From contig CAJUMG010000004.1 in NCBI GenBank assembly GCA_910587335.1, positions 5,267 through 69,266 of the forward strand: 64,000 bases of DNA, given 5' to 3'. Source of the stretch: an uncultured Oscillospiraceae bacterium. GTDB lineage: Bacteria; Bacillota; Clostridia; Oscillospirales; Ruminococcaceae. Shown here piece by piece: positions 32,940 through 41,886 of this stretch. Positions within the stretch are counted from its first letter, which is position 1. Every line of letters starts with the position of its first letter. A program made the position numbers and the translations under genes. Below the pieces are notes generated by a model. The model had not been told where the DNA came from. It searched no databases and saw nothing but the letters and a program-made list of their open reading frames with translations.

Positions 32940-33992
32940 ATGAAAATCTGTATTCTTTCTGCCTCTGCCCTGGCCGACGAAATGATAAAGTATACAAAGA
33001 CGGTTTTGGAGGCTGTTTGCAAAAAGAACCTGCCTTCATTGGAATTTTGCCACTGGCAGCCGGATGAGGCGGAAATGGAAAACGGCGTTCCTTCCAGAGA
33101 AACGATTGATCTGTGCCGCACCTCCGATGCGGTTCTGTTCTGCTTGCAGCAAACCGGCGCATGTAGCAAAGGCTATCTGGAGCTTCTCCGCTCCAAGCTG
33201 GGGCTCTTCGGTTCCATGCGGCCAATCCGGATTTTTCCTTCCCTTTCCTCCTGCGCGGTGATAAAAGATCCGTCCGCAAGCGGTATGGACTGCCTTTTGA
33301 TGCAGGAAGGACAGTCCGCCGATATGCTTCCGGAACAGGGCGAAAAGGTGATTAACGGCGATCTGTGCGGATATGATGTGCTGCTGGCCAATAGCCAAAC
33401 CGCTCGGCTGACTACCCAGGCGGCGTTTTATGCGGCGATGAGACGAAGAAAAAAGCTTATTTTTACCGACCTGTATGATAAAATGTCTTCCTCCTCTTTG
33501 CGCCGGCGGATCATCAATCTGACCGCCTCTGAATTTCCCGAAGTGGAGCTTGTTCATCTGTCGGCGTCCCAAATCTCTGCACAGCTTTTGTGCGATCCCG
33601 GGTCTATTGACGTTCTTTTAGCTGATCCGCTTTTAGGGGAACTGCTTTTTTCCACCGCGGTGGCGATGACTGGTACTGCGCACCTTCAATCCGCTGCTTA
33701 CTTTGGCTACGGAAAACAGGGCATTTACTACAACGCCGCGCCCTTGCCAGAATCCAGCGGCAAGGAGGAAGCGATTTGCCCGGCGGCGATTATTTTGGCT
33801 GTAGCTATGGCACTTCGGCACAGTTTAAATTTGGAAAAAGAGGCAGACTGCATAGAAAAAGCTGTGGTAAAGGTGCTGGCATTAGGCCGTACCGCTGATA
33901 TTCACCAGCTTTCTCTTCCCACTGTTTCCGCTTCAGTATTCAGCGCATATATCGCCCAAACTGCGGCAGAATATATGTCATCTGCCGGATAA
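32940..33992 (+). CDS. Degenerate isopropylmalate/isocitrate dehydrogenase-fold protein
   Basis: A 350-residue protein that aligns along its length with 3-isopropylmalate dehydrogenase (LeuB), about 350 residues. Matching stretches include SDAVLF, LLRSKLGLFGSMRPIRIFPS (with the two substrate arginines, Arg84 and Arg94), AAMRRRKKLIFTD, EFPEVELVH and CPAAIILAVAMALRHSLNLE. However the residues needed for catalysis are missing: the RELTGG Arg/Tyr segment reads QEGQSADM, the VDKAN lysine is absent, the GDILSD metal aspartates read GELLFS, and the HGSAPDIAG NAD loop is replaced. It is therefore probably a non-enzymatic relative. Start at ATG 32940, 8 bases after AAAGGAGAG. Not next to leu genes. 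Confidence 0.75.
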   Translation: MKICILSASALADEMIKYTKTVLEAVCKKNLPSLEFCHWQPDEAEMENGVPSRETIDLCRTSDAVLFCLQQTGACSKGYLELLRSKLGLFGSMRPIRIFPSLSSCAVIKDPSASGMDCLLMQEGQSADMLPEQGEKVINGDLCGYDVLLANSQTARLTTQAAFYAAMRRRKKLIFTDLYDKMSSSSLRRRIINLTASEFPEVELVHLSASQISAQLLCDPGSIDVLLADPLLGELLFSTAVAMTGTAHLQSAAYFGYGKQGIYYNAAPLPESSGKEEAICPAAIILAVAMALRHSLNLEKEADCIEKAVVKVLALGRTADIHQLSLPTVSASVFSAYIAQTAAEYMSSAG

Positions 33993-34033
33993 GGTTTTCT
34001 TCTATTACCGGCAAAAAAATGCCGGAGGCGCTT

Positions 34034-34903
34034 ATGGAATTTTTTATCCCCAAAGTGAAACGATGCGGAAGGTCTGCTTTGCATTCTCATCGGCGCGAAG
34101 CCGCCCACATTGTCTTTTTTACTCTTTTGCCACTTCTTCTGCCGGTTTTATTCATTTCTAATTTATCCCATATTCCCTCTCCGATCGTCCTACCACTATT
34201 TGGAAAAACTTTTTCTCTCTCACTTCCTCTTCTTTCAGCTGGTGGACTCGTTTTGTTTCTACTTCTTTTTTACCTCCCTCTCCTTTTCGGAGTAAAACGA
34301 TGGTATTTAACCATCTGTCGCACTGAACAGATGCGAAAGCCGTCTATTTGGTACTTTTTTTCTTCCTTCCATCTCTATACAAAGGCGATTTTAACCGGAT
34401 TGTCGTTGTTTTTTCGCCGATTTTTTCTCTTTTCGTTGGGCGTATCGCCCGCTTTTTCTGCGGTTCTAGTATCCGTTATCTTTTTCCGCAGAGCATCCAA
34501 CGATCTGGAGCGTTCCCTTTCACTTTTATGTTTAGTCGCCGCCGCCGGATTGTTTTTTTGCGGACTGGCAGCGGCCCACTTTATTGGCAAACGATATTTC
34601 TGGGCGCCGTGGCTATTGGCCAACGACCCCTCTTTACCGTTGCGCCAAATCTTTTCTGAATCGGTACAGCTTACCCAAAAGGACGGAGAGTCCCTTCGTA
34701 AGATACAGCGATCTTTGCGCGGACAAAGACTTTTTGCCCTTTGCTTTTTTCCCGCTTTTTGGACAATTCCCTTAGTAGAATGCACGCTGGCCGCATGGAT
34801 ATCCGGAAAGCTGCCGCCTGCGGAACCGGCATATTTTGTTTTTCCCTTCCGTCTAAGGAAGATTAAGCGTTCCCCTTCCGTAAAAGCTGCCCATTCCTTA
34901 TAG
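34034..34903 (+). CDS. Unknown multi-pass membrane protein
   Basis: A 289-residue protein with about five or six strongly hydrophobic segments (for example LPLLLPVLFIS, LLSAGGLVLFLLLFYLPLLF and LLCLVAAAGLFFCGLAA), separated by Arg/Lys-rich loops, and a basic C-terminal tail. I recognise no family motif; the layout with a final cytosolic helical region (QIFSESVQLTQKDGESLRKIQ) resembles DUF975-type proteins only loosely. GGAGG lies 5 bases before ATG 34034. It follows the IPMDH-like gene by 41 bases and probably shares its transcript. No clear terminator follows. Confidence 0.6.
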   Translation: MEFFIPKVKRCGRSALHSHRREAAHIVFFTLLPLLLPVLFISNLSHIPSPIVLPLFGKTFSLSLPLLSAGGLVLFLLLFYLPLLFGVKRWYLTICRTEQMRKPSIWYFFSSFHLYTKAILTGLSLFFRRFFLFSLGVSPAFSAVLVSVIFFRRASNDLERSLSLLCLVAAAGLFFCGLAAAHFIGKRYFWAPWLLANDPSLPLRQIFSESVQLTQKDGESLRKIQRSLRGQRLFALCFFPAFWTIPLVECTLAAWISGKLPPAEPAYFVFPFRLRKIKRSPSVKAAHSL

Positions 34904-35260
34904 CATACCTTTTACCATGTTAAAGTATACCGCTCTATGGATACAAACGCATTCATATGGCTTTCTATTTTTTTACAACCGACAAAATCATAAAAAAACG
35001 GTTTTCAGGAAATACTCGCTATTGAAAATGAATACCTGGATAGACGAAAATTTCCCTATTTTTTGACAAAAATTTTAAATTTATTCACATTCTTTTTTTC
35101 TTCTGCTTCATTTTAACTTTTATAATAATGCGTGCTAAGCAAAAAAATCTTTAAAGCTTCAAATCTCGTACGATAGGTCATTGCCCTTGCTGCCATAACG
35201 GCAAGATTTGTTGCAATCTCGCTATTCTTCTTGGAAAGTCATAAAAAAGGATGATTGGGA
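34904..35260 (+). promoter_or_regulatory. Long A/T-rich leader region of the LCP gene
   Basis: A 357-base A/T-rich gap without a gene. It has TTGACA at 35063-35068 with no good -10 at proper distance, and TATAAT at 35121-35126 with a weak -35. The following 130 bases contain small hairpin potential (CTTGC at 35189 with GCAAG near 35206). No known riboswitch class is recognisable. Confidence 0.35.
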
Positions 35261-36250
35261 ATGTCAAAAAAAGAATTCAAGCCAAATAATAGCCCTCGTA
35301 ATGGAAAAAGGACCGTTCTTATCGTTTGTACTTCTTTACTGGCTGTGGTCCTATGTGCTGTAAGCGTTACCGCATTTTACATCAATCATATGCTAAACAA
35401 AATTGACTATGAAAACACCCCTGGGCAGGAAGATGGTCAATCGGTTGTACAGATCAAGGACGATAAGGCGCTTTGGAATGACGATGTGCTCAATGTCCTT
35501 TTGCTGGGCACCGACGAGCGTTCCAACCAATATAGCGAAAATGCCCGTTCCGATTGTATGATGGTTCTTTCCCTCAATCGCAAAACCCATAAAATCCGAC
35601 TAATCAGCCTGGAAAGGGGCATCGGCGTGCCGATTGAAGGTCGGGAGGATGATTGGCTTACACATACCTTTGCCTATGGCGGCGCGGCTTTAACCTTAAA
35701 AACCGTACAAGAGTGTTTCGATTTGGATATCGACCGATATGTCCGGGTAAACTTTAATTCTTTCGAGCAAATTATCAATGCTATTGGTGGAATTGATATT
35801 GAACTGACCGCGTTGGAGGCTCAGGGACTTAACAATGAAATCTATACCAACGCCGTTACAAAACATAGAGTGTATGAAGGCTGGAATCATTTAGACGGTT
35901 ACGACGCATTGCAATACGCCCGCCAGCGTTTTATCGACAGTGACTGGCAGCGGATTGAACGGCAGCGCAATGTGTTGTCTGCCGCTTTTGATAAGGTAAA
36001 AACCATGAATGTATTCGAATGGAACGGTCTTTTGGATACCGCTCTCCCACTGGTCAAAACAAATTTTACCAAGTCAGAAATCACCTCTCTGCTGATGGAT
36101 GCGCCCGGCTTTGTCAACAGCGAAATTGACCAAATGACCATTCCCGCAGACGGTACCTATGGCAATAAAAAAACGTCTGACGGCCGGAGCCTATTGGATT
36201 TAGACTGGGAAACCAATATCCAAATTTTGAAAAATTTCATCTACTCTTGA
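35261..36250 (+). CDS. LytR-CpsA-Psr (LCP) family protein
   Basis: A 329-residue membrane-anchored protein. A signal anchor (about residues 20-42) precedes the LCP domain. Characteristic residues are in LLLGTDERSNQYSENARSD, ISLERGIGVPI, INAIGGIDIEL and the GYDALQYARQR motif with the catalytic arginines. LCP enzymes attach wall teichoic acids or other glycopolymers to peptidoglycan from undecaprenyl-pyrophosphate carriers. The ATG 35261 is favoured over TTG 35255, with AAAAGGATG upstream. The gene is monocistronic behind a long leader and a strong terminator. Confidence 0.92.
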   Translation: MSKKEFKPNNSPRNGKRTVLIVCTSLLAVVLCAVSVTAFYINHMLNKIDYENTPGQEDGQSVVQIKDDKALWNDDVLNVLLLGTDERSNQYSENARSDCMMVLSLNRKTHKIRLISLERGIGVPIEGREDDWLTHTFAYGGAALTLKTVQECFDLDIDRYVRVNFNSFEQIINAIGGIDIELTALEAQGLNNEIYTNAVTKHRVYEGWNHLDGYDALQYARQRFIDSDWQRIERQRNVLSAAFDKVKTMNVFEWNGLLDTALPLVKTNFTKSEITSLLMDAPGFVNSEIDQMTIPADGTYGNKKTSDGRSLLDLDWETNIQILKNFIYS

Positions 36251-36266
36251 TTGTACTTTTTGCATA

Positions 36267-36308
36267 TGACAAAAGCTGTCTTGCACCCTGGCAAGACAGC
36301 TTTTGTCA
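36267..36308. terminator. Perfect 18-bp bidirectional terminator between LCP gene and thiN
   Basis: Arms 36267-36284 and 36291-36308 are exact complements around ACCCTG. GC core CTGTCTTGC with A/T tails. It serves the LCP gene and possibly the convergent thiN transcript, which ends at 36459. Confidence 0.88.
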
Positions 36309-36458
36309 GTTTTCGTCCCGTTTCATATGGAAAAATAAGCGCAGTAACGGCGAAAGGAGTTTGGGACATTTCATAACAACGACTTTCATATTTACCGCCC
36401 TTTCAAATAGGGATTTGTTTTATTATATACAACGCTCCCTCGGTTGGTGAAAGCCCAG

Positions 36459-37094
36459 TTATCTTGGCCTGTCTTTAGAGATGACAATCACCAAAGTCCC
36501 CTTTTCCACCGTGATCTGTGCATTCTGCGCAAGAATTTCGTTGCTTAGTCCTAGAGGAAACCAATTGGTCAATTTCGCATCTTTCAGCGGATACTTTACC
36601 CCTGTCAGCGTAACCCCCTCACAATTTGGTGTGTAGGAAAATACCGAAAGATAGCATCCGTCCATTTTAGGCAAAAATACCGTATCCTCCCGCAGCATAG
36701 AAATCAAATTATACTGGTCTGCAATGGTGATAAAAACATCCTGCTCCAAACCGTAAGCGATTGTCTGTAGGTTCGCCAAAGTATGGTCGAATCGGCCGCC
36801 AGTAGCACCCAAAAGAATGAATTCTTTATATCCGCGGGAAATCCCTTCCTTAACCGCCAGCATCATGTCTGAATCATCCTTTTCCGGCTGACAGATCAAA
36901 GCCGGAATTTCCTGGGGAAAGCCTTCGGCAAAGGAGTCTTGGTCCCCTATCAAAAGATCTGGCCGAATCCCCGCCCGCTGTGCATGGCGCAGCCCGCCGT
37001 CAGCACAGATAATAAAATCATCTGTGCGCCAGGAAAAGCCCGATAAAAATTCCTCTTCTAGCTCCCCTGCGCCTATTATGATACAGCGCTCCAT
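36459..37094 (-). CDS. thiN: Thiamine pyrophosphokinase
   Basis: A 211-residue enzyme that transfers pyrophosphate from ATP to thiamine to make thiamine diphosphate. The conserved motifs ICADGGLRHAQ, DLLIGDQDSF and GATGGRFDHTLANL are clear. ATG 37094 follows a GGAGGGGG site; the frame extends to 37226 but overlaps rsgA. In Bacillus the order is rsgA-rpe-thiN; here rpe (ribulose-5-phosphate epimerase) is absent and thiN starts 16 bases after rsgA. It is the last gene of the long minus-strand cluster. Confidence 0.93.
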   Translation of the reverse strand: MERCIIIGAGELEEEFLSGFSWRTDDFIICADGGLRHAQRAGIRPDLLIGDQDSFAEGFPQEIPALICQPEKDDSDMMLAVKEGISRGYKEFILLGATGGRFDHTLANLQTIAYGLEQDVFITIADQYNLISMLREDTVFLPKMDGCYLSVFSYTPNCEGVTLTGVKYPLKDAKLTNWFPLGLSNEILAQNAQITVEKGTLVIVISKDRPR

Positions 37095-37110
37095 CTTTGG
37101 CTCCCCCTCC

Positions 37111-37995
37111 TCATCTTCTGTTCCATTCCCATTCCTTGATATTTTTTGCCGCCTCATATAATGCACAGTAGCTGCTGTGCCGGGAAAGCGCGATCTCTTT
37201 CCGCTCCAACGCCGCCAGTACTTCACATCCCTTTTCTTTCGTGTGGGAACATCCGGTAAAACGGCATTTTTCTAAATGCGGCTCAAACTCCCGAAAACAA
37301 TATTGTAGCTCCTCTTTAAAAATCAGTTCATACCGCTCCAAATCCATCGAGGAAAATCCCGGCGTATCCGCAATATATCCGCCGCCGGGAACCGGGTAAA
37401 GCTGCACGTGCCGGGTTGTATGCCGTCCCCTGCCAAGCTTTTGACTGGTCTGGGCCGTGGATAAATCCAACCGGCTGTCTATCCGGTTTAAAAGGCTGGA
37501 CTTTCCAACCCCTGAATTTCCGCAAAAGGCGCTGATTTTTCCTTCCATCGCACTACGCAGAGCCTTCAGATCTTTATCGCAATCGAGTCCGGTGCAATAC
37601 ACGCGAAATCCCGCTTTGCTGTAAGTTCCTGCCAGCATACTGCCGTCCTCTAAATCCGTTTTGGTCACTACTAAAACCGGTTCTATTTTCTTGTGCTCCG
37701 AAATCGCGATCAGTTTGTCCAACACAAACAGATTGGGCGATGGATCCGCTACGGATACCACCAAAAACAGTTGATCCAAATTTGCCAGCGGCGGCCGTGT
37801 TAAGCTGTTTTTTCGATCCAGGATCTGTATAATATAGCCCTTTTCTCCGCCTGTTGGCTCGATTTCCACCCAATCTCCCACCAAAGGCGATATGCCTTTT
37901 TGGCGAAATAATCCCCGTGCTCTGCACTCATACTGTATTTTGTCTGCCAAAACATAATAAAAGCCACCGGTCGCCTTTAAAATTCTTCCTTGCAA
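37111..37995 (-). CDS. rsgA: Ribosome small subunit-dependent GTPase RsgA
   Basis: A 294-residue circularly permuted GTPase that assists late 30S maturation. An OB-fold N-terminus is followed by the G4 motif VTKTDLED, the P-loop GNSGVGKSSLLNRI and DTPGFSS. The C-terminal zinc motif has Cys and His in CRFTGCSHTKEKGC. Start at TTG 37995 with GGGGAG 6 bases upstream. It lies after prkC, in the conserved stp1-prkC-rsgA order, with a possible terminator in the gap. Confidence 0.95.
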   Translation of the reverse strand: MQGRILKATGGFYYVLADKIQYECRARGLFRQKGISPLVGDWVEIEPTGGEKGYIIQILDRKNSLTRPPLANLDQLFLVVSVADPSPNLFVLDKLIAISEHKKIEPVLVVTKTDLEDGSMLAGTYSKAGFRVYCTGLDCDKDLKALRSAMEGKISAFCGNSGVGKSSLLNRIDSRLDLSTAQTSQKLGRGRHTTRHVQLYPVPGGGYIADTPGFSSMDLERYELIFKEELQYCFREFEPHLEKCRFTGCSHTKEKGCEVLAALERKEIALSRHSSYCALYEAAKNIKEWEWNRR

Positions 37996-38033
37996 AATCT
38001 TCTCCCCTCTGTCAAAATATCGCTGTCCTTCAC

Positions 38034-38064
38034 AAAAGGCCTCCCATCCGGGAAGCCTTTTTTC
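38034..38064. terminator. Possible terminator between prkC and rsgA
   Basis: AAAGGC (38035-38040) with GCCTTT (38055-38060), and TCCC/GGGA inside, one mismatch, ATCC loop. The T run is longer on the plus strand; minus-strand read-through into rsgA-thiN is likely. Confidence 0.5.
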
Positions 38065-38066
38065 TT

Positions 38067-40046
38067 TTATTGGAAGGTCTGTGAATAATCCGAATCTAGT
38101 TCATGGATTCCTTCATCAACATCAACAATATATTCCATATAAAGCTCGTCGTCAATATAGATTTTCACCCGTCCAATGCCTTCTCCCGAGAAAGATGGCC
38201 GCCAAGAACTGGTGTTTTTGGGATTGATCGTCTCTCTGCGGATCTCCATATCATCTAAAAAGGCCGATACGGTCACATCCCGGTCAATAGATGTAGGCAT
38301 TGGCACCACAAGGGTCAAGCGGGAAATCACTTGGTCTCCCTGGCTGACCTTTAAGTTAATAAAGGAACCGCTCGCCGCTACATTTCCCTCGGAAGGATCC
38401 TGGGACAGGACCGTCCCGTAAGGCTCGTCGCTGTATTCATCCAACTCAACCGTGCCAACCTTGAACCCGTTGCTTTCCAAAATTCGTTTGGCATCGTCGA
38501 TATGAATACCCGTTACATCCGGCACCTGCTTCATCACCGTTTGGGCGCCCAAGCTGACGTAAACGGTCACAACCGTGCCCGACTTTACCTCGCTGCCCTT
38601 GGTTGGATCGGTTCGGATCACATAGCCGCTGGCGATGGAAGGGTGATTGATCCGGGACTCAACATAATCCAGTCCCATATTTTTTAACTCCGCATAAACC
38701 TGCGTTGCCTCTTGATTGGAAAAATCAGGAATCGTGATCTTTTGCGATCCACTGGAGACCTTTATTTTAACCTCGGCGCCCTTTTTGACCGTTTTGGGAT
38801 ATTTCGGTTTTTGTTCACAGATCACGCCTCGTTCATATTCATCATTATAAACGGTTTCCTCCACAACGATATTAAAATCCGAATACTTGCTGGAATTCAG
38901 CACACTTTCATATTGGATTCCCACAAAATTCGGCAGCTTCACCTCGTCAACCGAAACAAACGGATTATTAAAGTAAAACATCAAAAAAATAAACAGACAG
39001 GTTACCAACACAAAAGCCGCTGAAATACCGCCTAGCATGGCCAGATACGGCGTTTTTACAACAATCTGCACATCTTCGTCCAGCTCTTCTTTTTTTCCTT
39101 TTCTTTTCGTTCGTTTTTTAGCCGATTCAGCCTTTCCATCCGACTCCCGGTTTCTTCTTGCCGCTGCCTGAGCCTCTTCTTCCTCAGCAAACAGATATTT
39201 ATAGGCAAACGCTACCGACGGATCCCGTTTAAACGCATCAATATCCCGCAGCATTTCCGCAGCGGACTGATAACGCCTGGCTGGGTCCTTCTGCATTGCT
39301 TTCATGGTGATCTGTTCTAATCCTTCCGGGATCGAAGGATTCAATTCCCGCGGACGTTTCGGTTTAGACTGGATCTGCTGAATGGCCACCGAAACTGCGG
39401 AATCTGCCGTAAAGGGAAGCTGCCCTGTAAGCATTTCAAAGAGCATAACACCCACCGAGTACAGATCGGTTTTTTCGTCTGTCTTCTCTCCTCTGGCCTG
39501 TTCGGGACTGATATAATGTACCGAGCCGATAGCCTTATCGGTAATCGTCGCAATCTGGCTGCGGGCAAAACGGGCAATGCCAAAATCCATCACCTTAATT
39601 GTGCCATCCTGCAATAGCATAATATTCTGCGGTTTAATGTCCCGATGAACGATTCCCTTGTCGTGGGCGTGCTGCAATGCCCGCAAAATCTGTACAGTAA
39701 AATGAACCGCCTCTTTCCAGCGGATAATTTTCTGTTGGTCAATATAGTCCTTCAGCGTAATACCGTCGATATACTCCATAACAATCGACTGCATTTTATC
39801 CGAAAAACTGACGTCATATACTTTTACAATATTCGGGTGATTTAACGCCGCAATCGCTTTGGACTCATTTTTAAAGCGGCGTACAAATTCTTCGTTAGAG
39901 GCATACTCCTCCCGCAAAACTTTAACCGCTACCAGGCGTTCGTCAATTACGTCACGGGCTTTATAGACATTCGCCATACCCCCAACGCCCACAAGCTGTA
40001 AAACCTCATACCGTCCATCCAGCTTTTTGCCTATCAAATTATCCAT
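38067..40046 (-). CDS. prkC: PASTA-domain Ser/Thr protein kinase
   Basis: A 659-residue membrane kinase. The cytosolic Hanks-type kinase (about 10-275) has the VAVKVL lysine, the HRDIKPQNIML catalytic loop and the DFGIAR magnesium motif. A basic linker, one membrane segment (about 338-360) and three extracellular PASTA repeats (about 372-575) follow, then a beta-rich C-terminal domain. PrkC senses muropeptides or lipid II and controls growth, wall synthesis and, in Bacillus, spore germination. PrpC immediately upstream reverses its phosphorylations. A strong GGAGG precedes the ATG. Confidence 0.96.
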   Translation of the reverse strand: MDNLIGKKLDGRYEVLQLVGVGGMANVYKARDVIDERLVAVKVLREEYASNEEFVRRFKNESKAIAALNHPNIVKVYDVSFSDKMQSIVMEYIDGITLKDYIDQQKIIRWKEAVHFTVQILRALQHAHDKGIVHRDIKPQNIMLLQDGTIKVMDFGIARFARSQIATITDKAIGSVHYISPEQARGEKTDEKTDLYSVGVMLFEMLTGQLPFTADSAVSVAIQQIQSKPKRPRELNPSIPEGLEQITMKAMQKDPARRYQSAAEMLRDIDAFKRDPSVAFAYKYLFAEEEEAQAAARRNRESDGKAESAKKRTKRKGKKEELDEDVQIVVKTPYLAMLGGISAAFVLVTCLFIFLMFYFNNPFVSVDEVKLPNFVGIQYESVLNSSKYSDFNIVVEETVYNDEYERGVICEQKPKYPKTVKKGAEVKIKVSSGSQKITIPDFSNQEATQVYAELKNMGLDYVESRINHPSIASGYVIRTDPTKGSEVKSGTVVTVYVSLGAQTVMKQVPDVTGIHIDDAKRILESNGFKVGTVELDEYSDEPYGTVLSQDPSEGNVAASGSFINLKVSQGDQVISRLTLVVPMPTSIDRDVTVSAFLDDMEIRRETINPKNTSSWRPSFSGEGIGRVKIYIDDELYMEYIVDVDEGIHELDSDYSQTFQ

Positions 40047-40081
40047 TGTCTGCCTCCTGGTCCCACAGTATTGAAAAAGTT

Positions 40082-40813
40082 TTATTTTGCTATCAGCACT
40101 GCCGTAATATTATCTGCGCCGCCCATCGCGTTGGCCTGTCCAATCAGCTGTTCCGACGCCAAGACCGCGTCGTTATTCCAAACCATCTGGTGCAAATCCT
40201 CTTGATCTAGGTAATTGGAAAGTCCATCGGAACAAAGAAGCACCGCTCCTTTATCCGGCATTTCCTCCTCCAGATAATCAACGTCCAGCATACTGCTTAC
40301 ACCTAGCGCCCGGGTAATATAATGCTTCTCCGGATGATATTGGGCTTCTTCCGCCGAAATTTCTCCCCGGTCTACCATCATCTGAACCATACTGTGGTCC
40401 CGGGTCAACTGACGCACACCAGCTTCATCGACCAAATAAGCCCGGCTGTCACCGGCATAGGCAATATGTATAACAGACTTTCGGACCAAAACCAACACAA
40501 CCGTAGTGCCCATTCCCTGAAGCGATTCATCTTTTTCCGCCATAGAAAAAACCTGCGCATTTGCAGCAGAAATGGAAGAAAGCATGAGGTTTTTCACCGA
40601 ATTTTCTCCAAAATCCTCCTGATAGCCGTTCTCCATCGCCTTCCGGATTCGTTCCACAGCACAAGAACTGGCTATATGGCCGCCTTTTTCTCCGCCCATA
40701 CCATCACAGACTACTGCATAGGCCGTATCTTCTGAAAGCTTGGCGACGAAAAAGCGGTCTTCGTTCGCTGTACGTTTTTTCCCAACATCCGTTTTTCCCG
40801 CTATCCTCAGCAT
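40082..40813 (-). CDS. prpC: PP2C-family Ser/Thr protein phosphatase
   Basis: A 243-residue metal-dependent phosphatase, partner of PrkC. PP2C metal motifs are present: TANEDRFF near the N-terminus, VCDGMGGEKGG, ITRALG, LLCSDGLSNYL and GGADNITAVL. It is cytosolic with no membrane segment, as in PrpC/Stp1. The ATG overlaps the end of rlmN by 7 bases, and prkC follows after 35 bases, so kinase and phosphatase are co-expressed. Confidence 0.95.
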   Translation of the reverse strand: MLRIAGKTDVGKKRTANEDRFFVAKLSEDTAYAVVCDGMGGEKGGHIASSCAVERIRKAMENGYQEDFGENSVKNLMLSSISAANAQVFSMAEKDESLQGMGTTVVLVLVRKSVIHIAYAGDSRAYLVDEAGVRQLTRDHSMVQMMVDRGEISAEEAQYHPEKHYITRALGVSSMLDVDYLEEEMPDKGAVLLCSDGLSNYLDQEDLHQMVWNNDAVLASEQLIGQANAMGGADNITAVLIAK

Positions 40814-41850
40814 GATTTTCCTCCTTTGTCATCCCGTCTCAGCTGTCCGCAGGCAGCGTTAATGTCACTGCCCAATTCCCGGCGCACCGTGGCGTTGACA
40901 TGGTTCTGTTCCAAAATCTTTTGGAACTGTCGAACTCGCTCTCGGGAACTTCTTTGGTATCCTCGCTCCTTCACTGGATTAACTGGAATTAAGTTTACAT
41001 GAGCGCCCATACCCTCTAGCTTCCGGCACAGCTGCTGTGCGCACGAAGGCGTGTCGTTCACCCCTTCGATCAGCGCATATTCAAAGGATATCCGCCGCCC
41101 GGTCTGCCTGAAATATTCCCGGCACGCCGACAGCAGCTCATCCATGGGATACTTGTTGTTCACCGGCATGGTCCGGGAACGAATTTCATCGTTTGGCGCG
41201 TGTAGTGAAATCGATAGCGTAAGCTGCAATTTTTTCTCCATCAGCCGGTAAATTCCATCGACCAAGCCACAGGTGGAAAGAGAGACATGGCGCAAACTTA
41301 AGTTTAGCCCCTGAGGCGAAGAAAGGATATCCAAAAAATCCATGACATGATCAAAATTATCTAACGGCTCCCCAATCCCCATCAAAACAACCGAAGAAAT
41401 TTTCTGTCCGCTGTCTTTCCCCGCCATATAGATCTCATCAAGCATCTCGGCAGGTGTAAGAGAGCGCTCCAGCCCCAACAGAGTAGACGCACAAAACCGG
41501 CAGCCCATCCGGCAGCCTACCTGGGTGGAAATACAAAGGCTATAGCCGTGCTGATACTGCATCAACACACTTTCCACCGTTTGACCGTCGGCAAATTCAT
41601 ATAGATATTTTATCGTACCATCCATTTGGGAGACAAGCTTTCGCCGAATCTTAATATCCGAAATCTGACAGTTTTCCGACAAATTTTTTCGCAGTTCAGC
41701 CGGCAGATTGGTCATTTCGTCAAAGGATTTAACCTGTTTTTGATGAAGCCACTGAAAAATCTGTCCGGCGCGGAACTTGGGAAGTCCCTTCTGTTTGCAA
41801 AAATCTTCCAGTTTTGGCAGTGTCATTGACTGAATATCTACCTTTTCCAC
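40807..41850 (-). CDS. rlmN: 23S rRNA/tRNA A2503-C2 methyltransferase RlmN
   Basis: A 347-residue radical SAM enzyme that methylates C2 of adenosine 2503 in 23S rRNA, and probably A37 of some tRNAs. The iron-sulphur motif is GCRMGCRFCAS (Cys-x3-Cys-x2-Cys), VVLMGIGEPLDNFD binds SAM, and the catalytic C-terminal Cys appears in SDINAACGQL. Start at GTG 41850 with GGAGG upstream. It follows rsmB with a 36-base gap and is coupled to prpC. Order matches Bacillus yloN. Confidence 0.95.
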   Translation of the reverse strand: MEKVDIQSMTLPKLEDFCKQKGLPKFRAGQIFQWLHQKQVKSFDEMTNLPAELRKNLSENCQISDIKIRRKLVSQMDGTIKYLYEFADGQTVESVLMQYQHGYSLCISTQVGCRMGCRFCASTLLGLERSLTPAEMLDEIYMAGKDSGQKISSVVLMGIGEPLDNFDHVMDFLDILSSPQGLNLSLRHVSLSTCGLVDGIYRLMEKKLQLTLSISLHAPNDEIRSRTMPVNNKYPMDELLSACREYFRQTGRRISFEYALIEGVNDTPSCAQQLCRKLEGMGAHVNLIPVNPVKERGYQRSSRERVRQFQKILEQNHVNATVRRELGSDINAACGQLRRDDKGGKSC

Positions 41851-41886
41851 CTGTTCCGCCTCCCTCTTTTTCAGAAATTTTCCCCT

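Noticed and set aside
36267..36308. Small regulatory RNA from the 18-bp hairpin
   Set aside because: No promoter is placed to make an RNA of this stem; a bidirectional terminator explains it.
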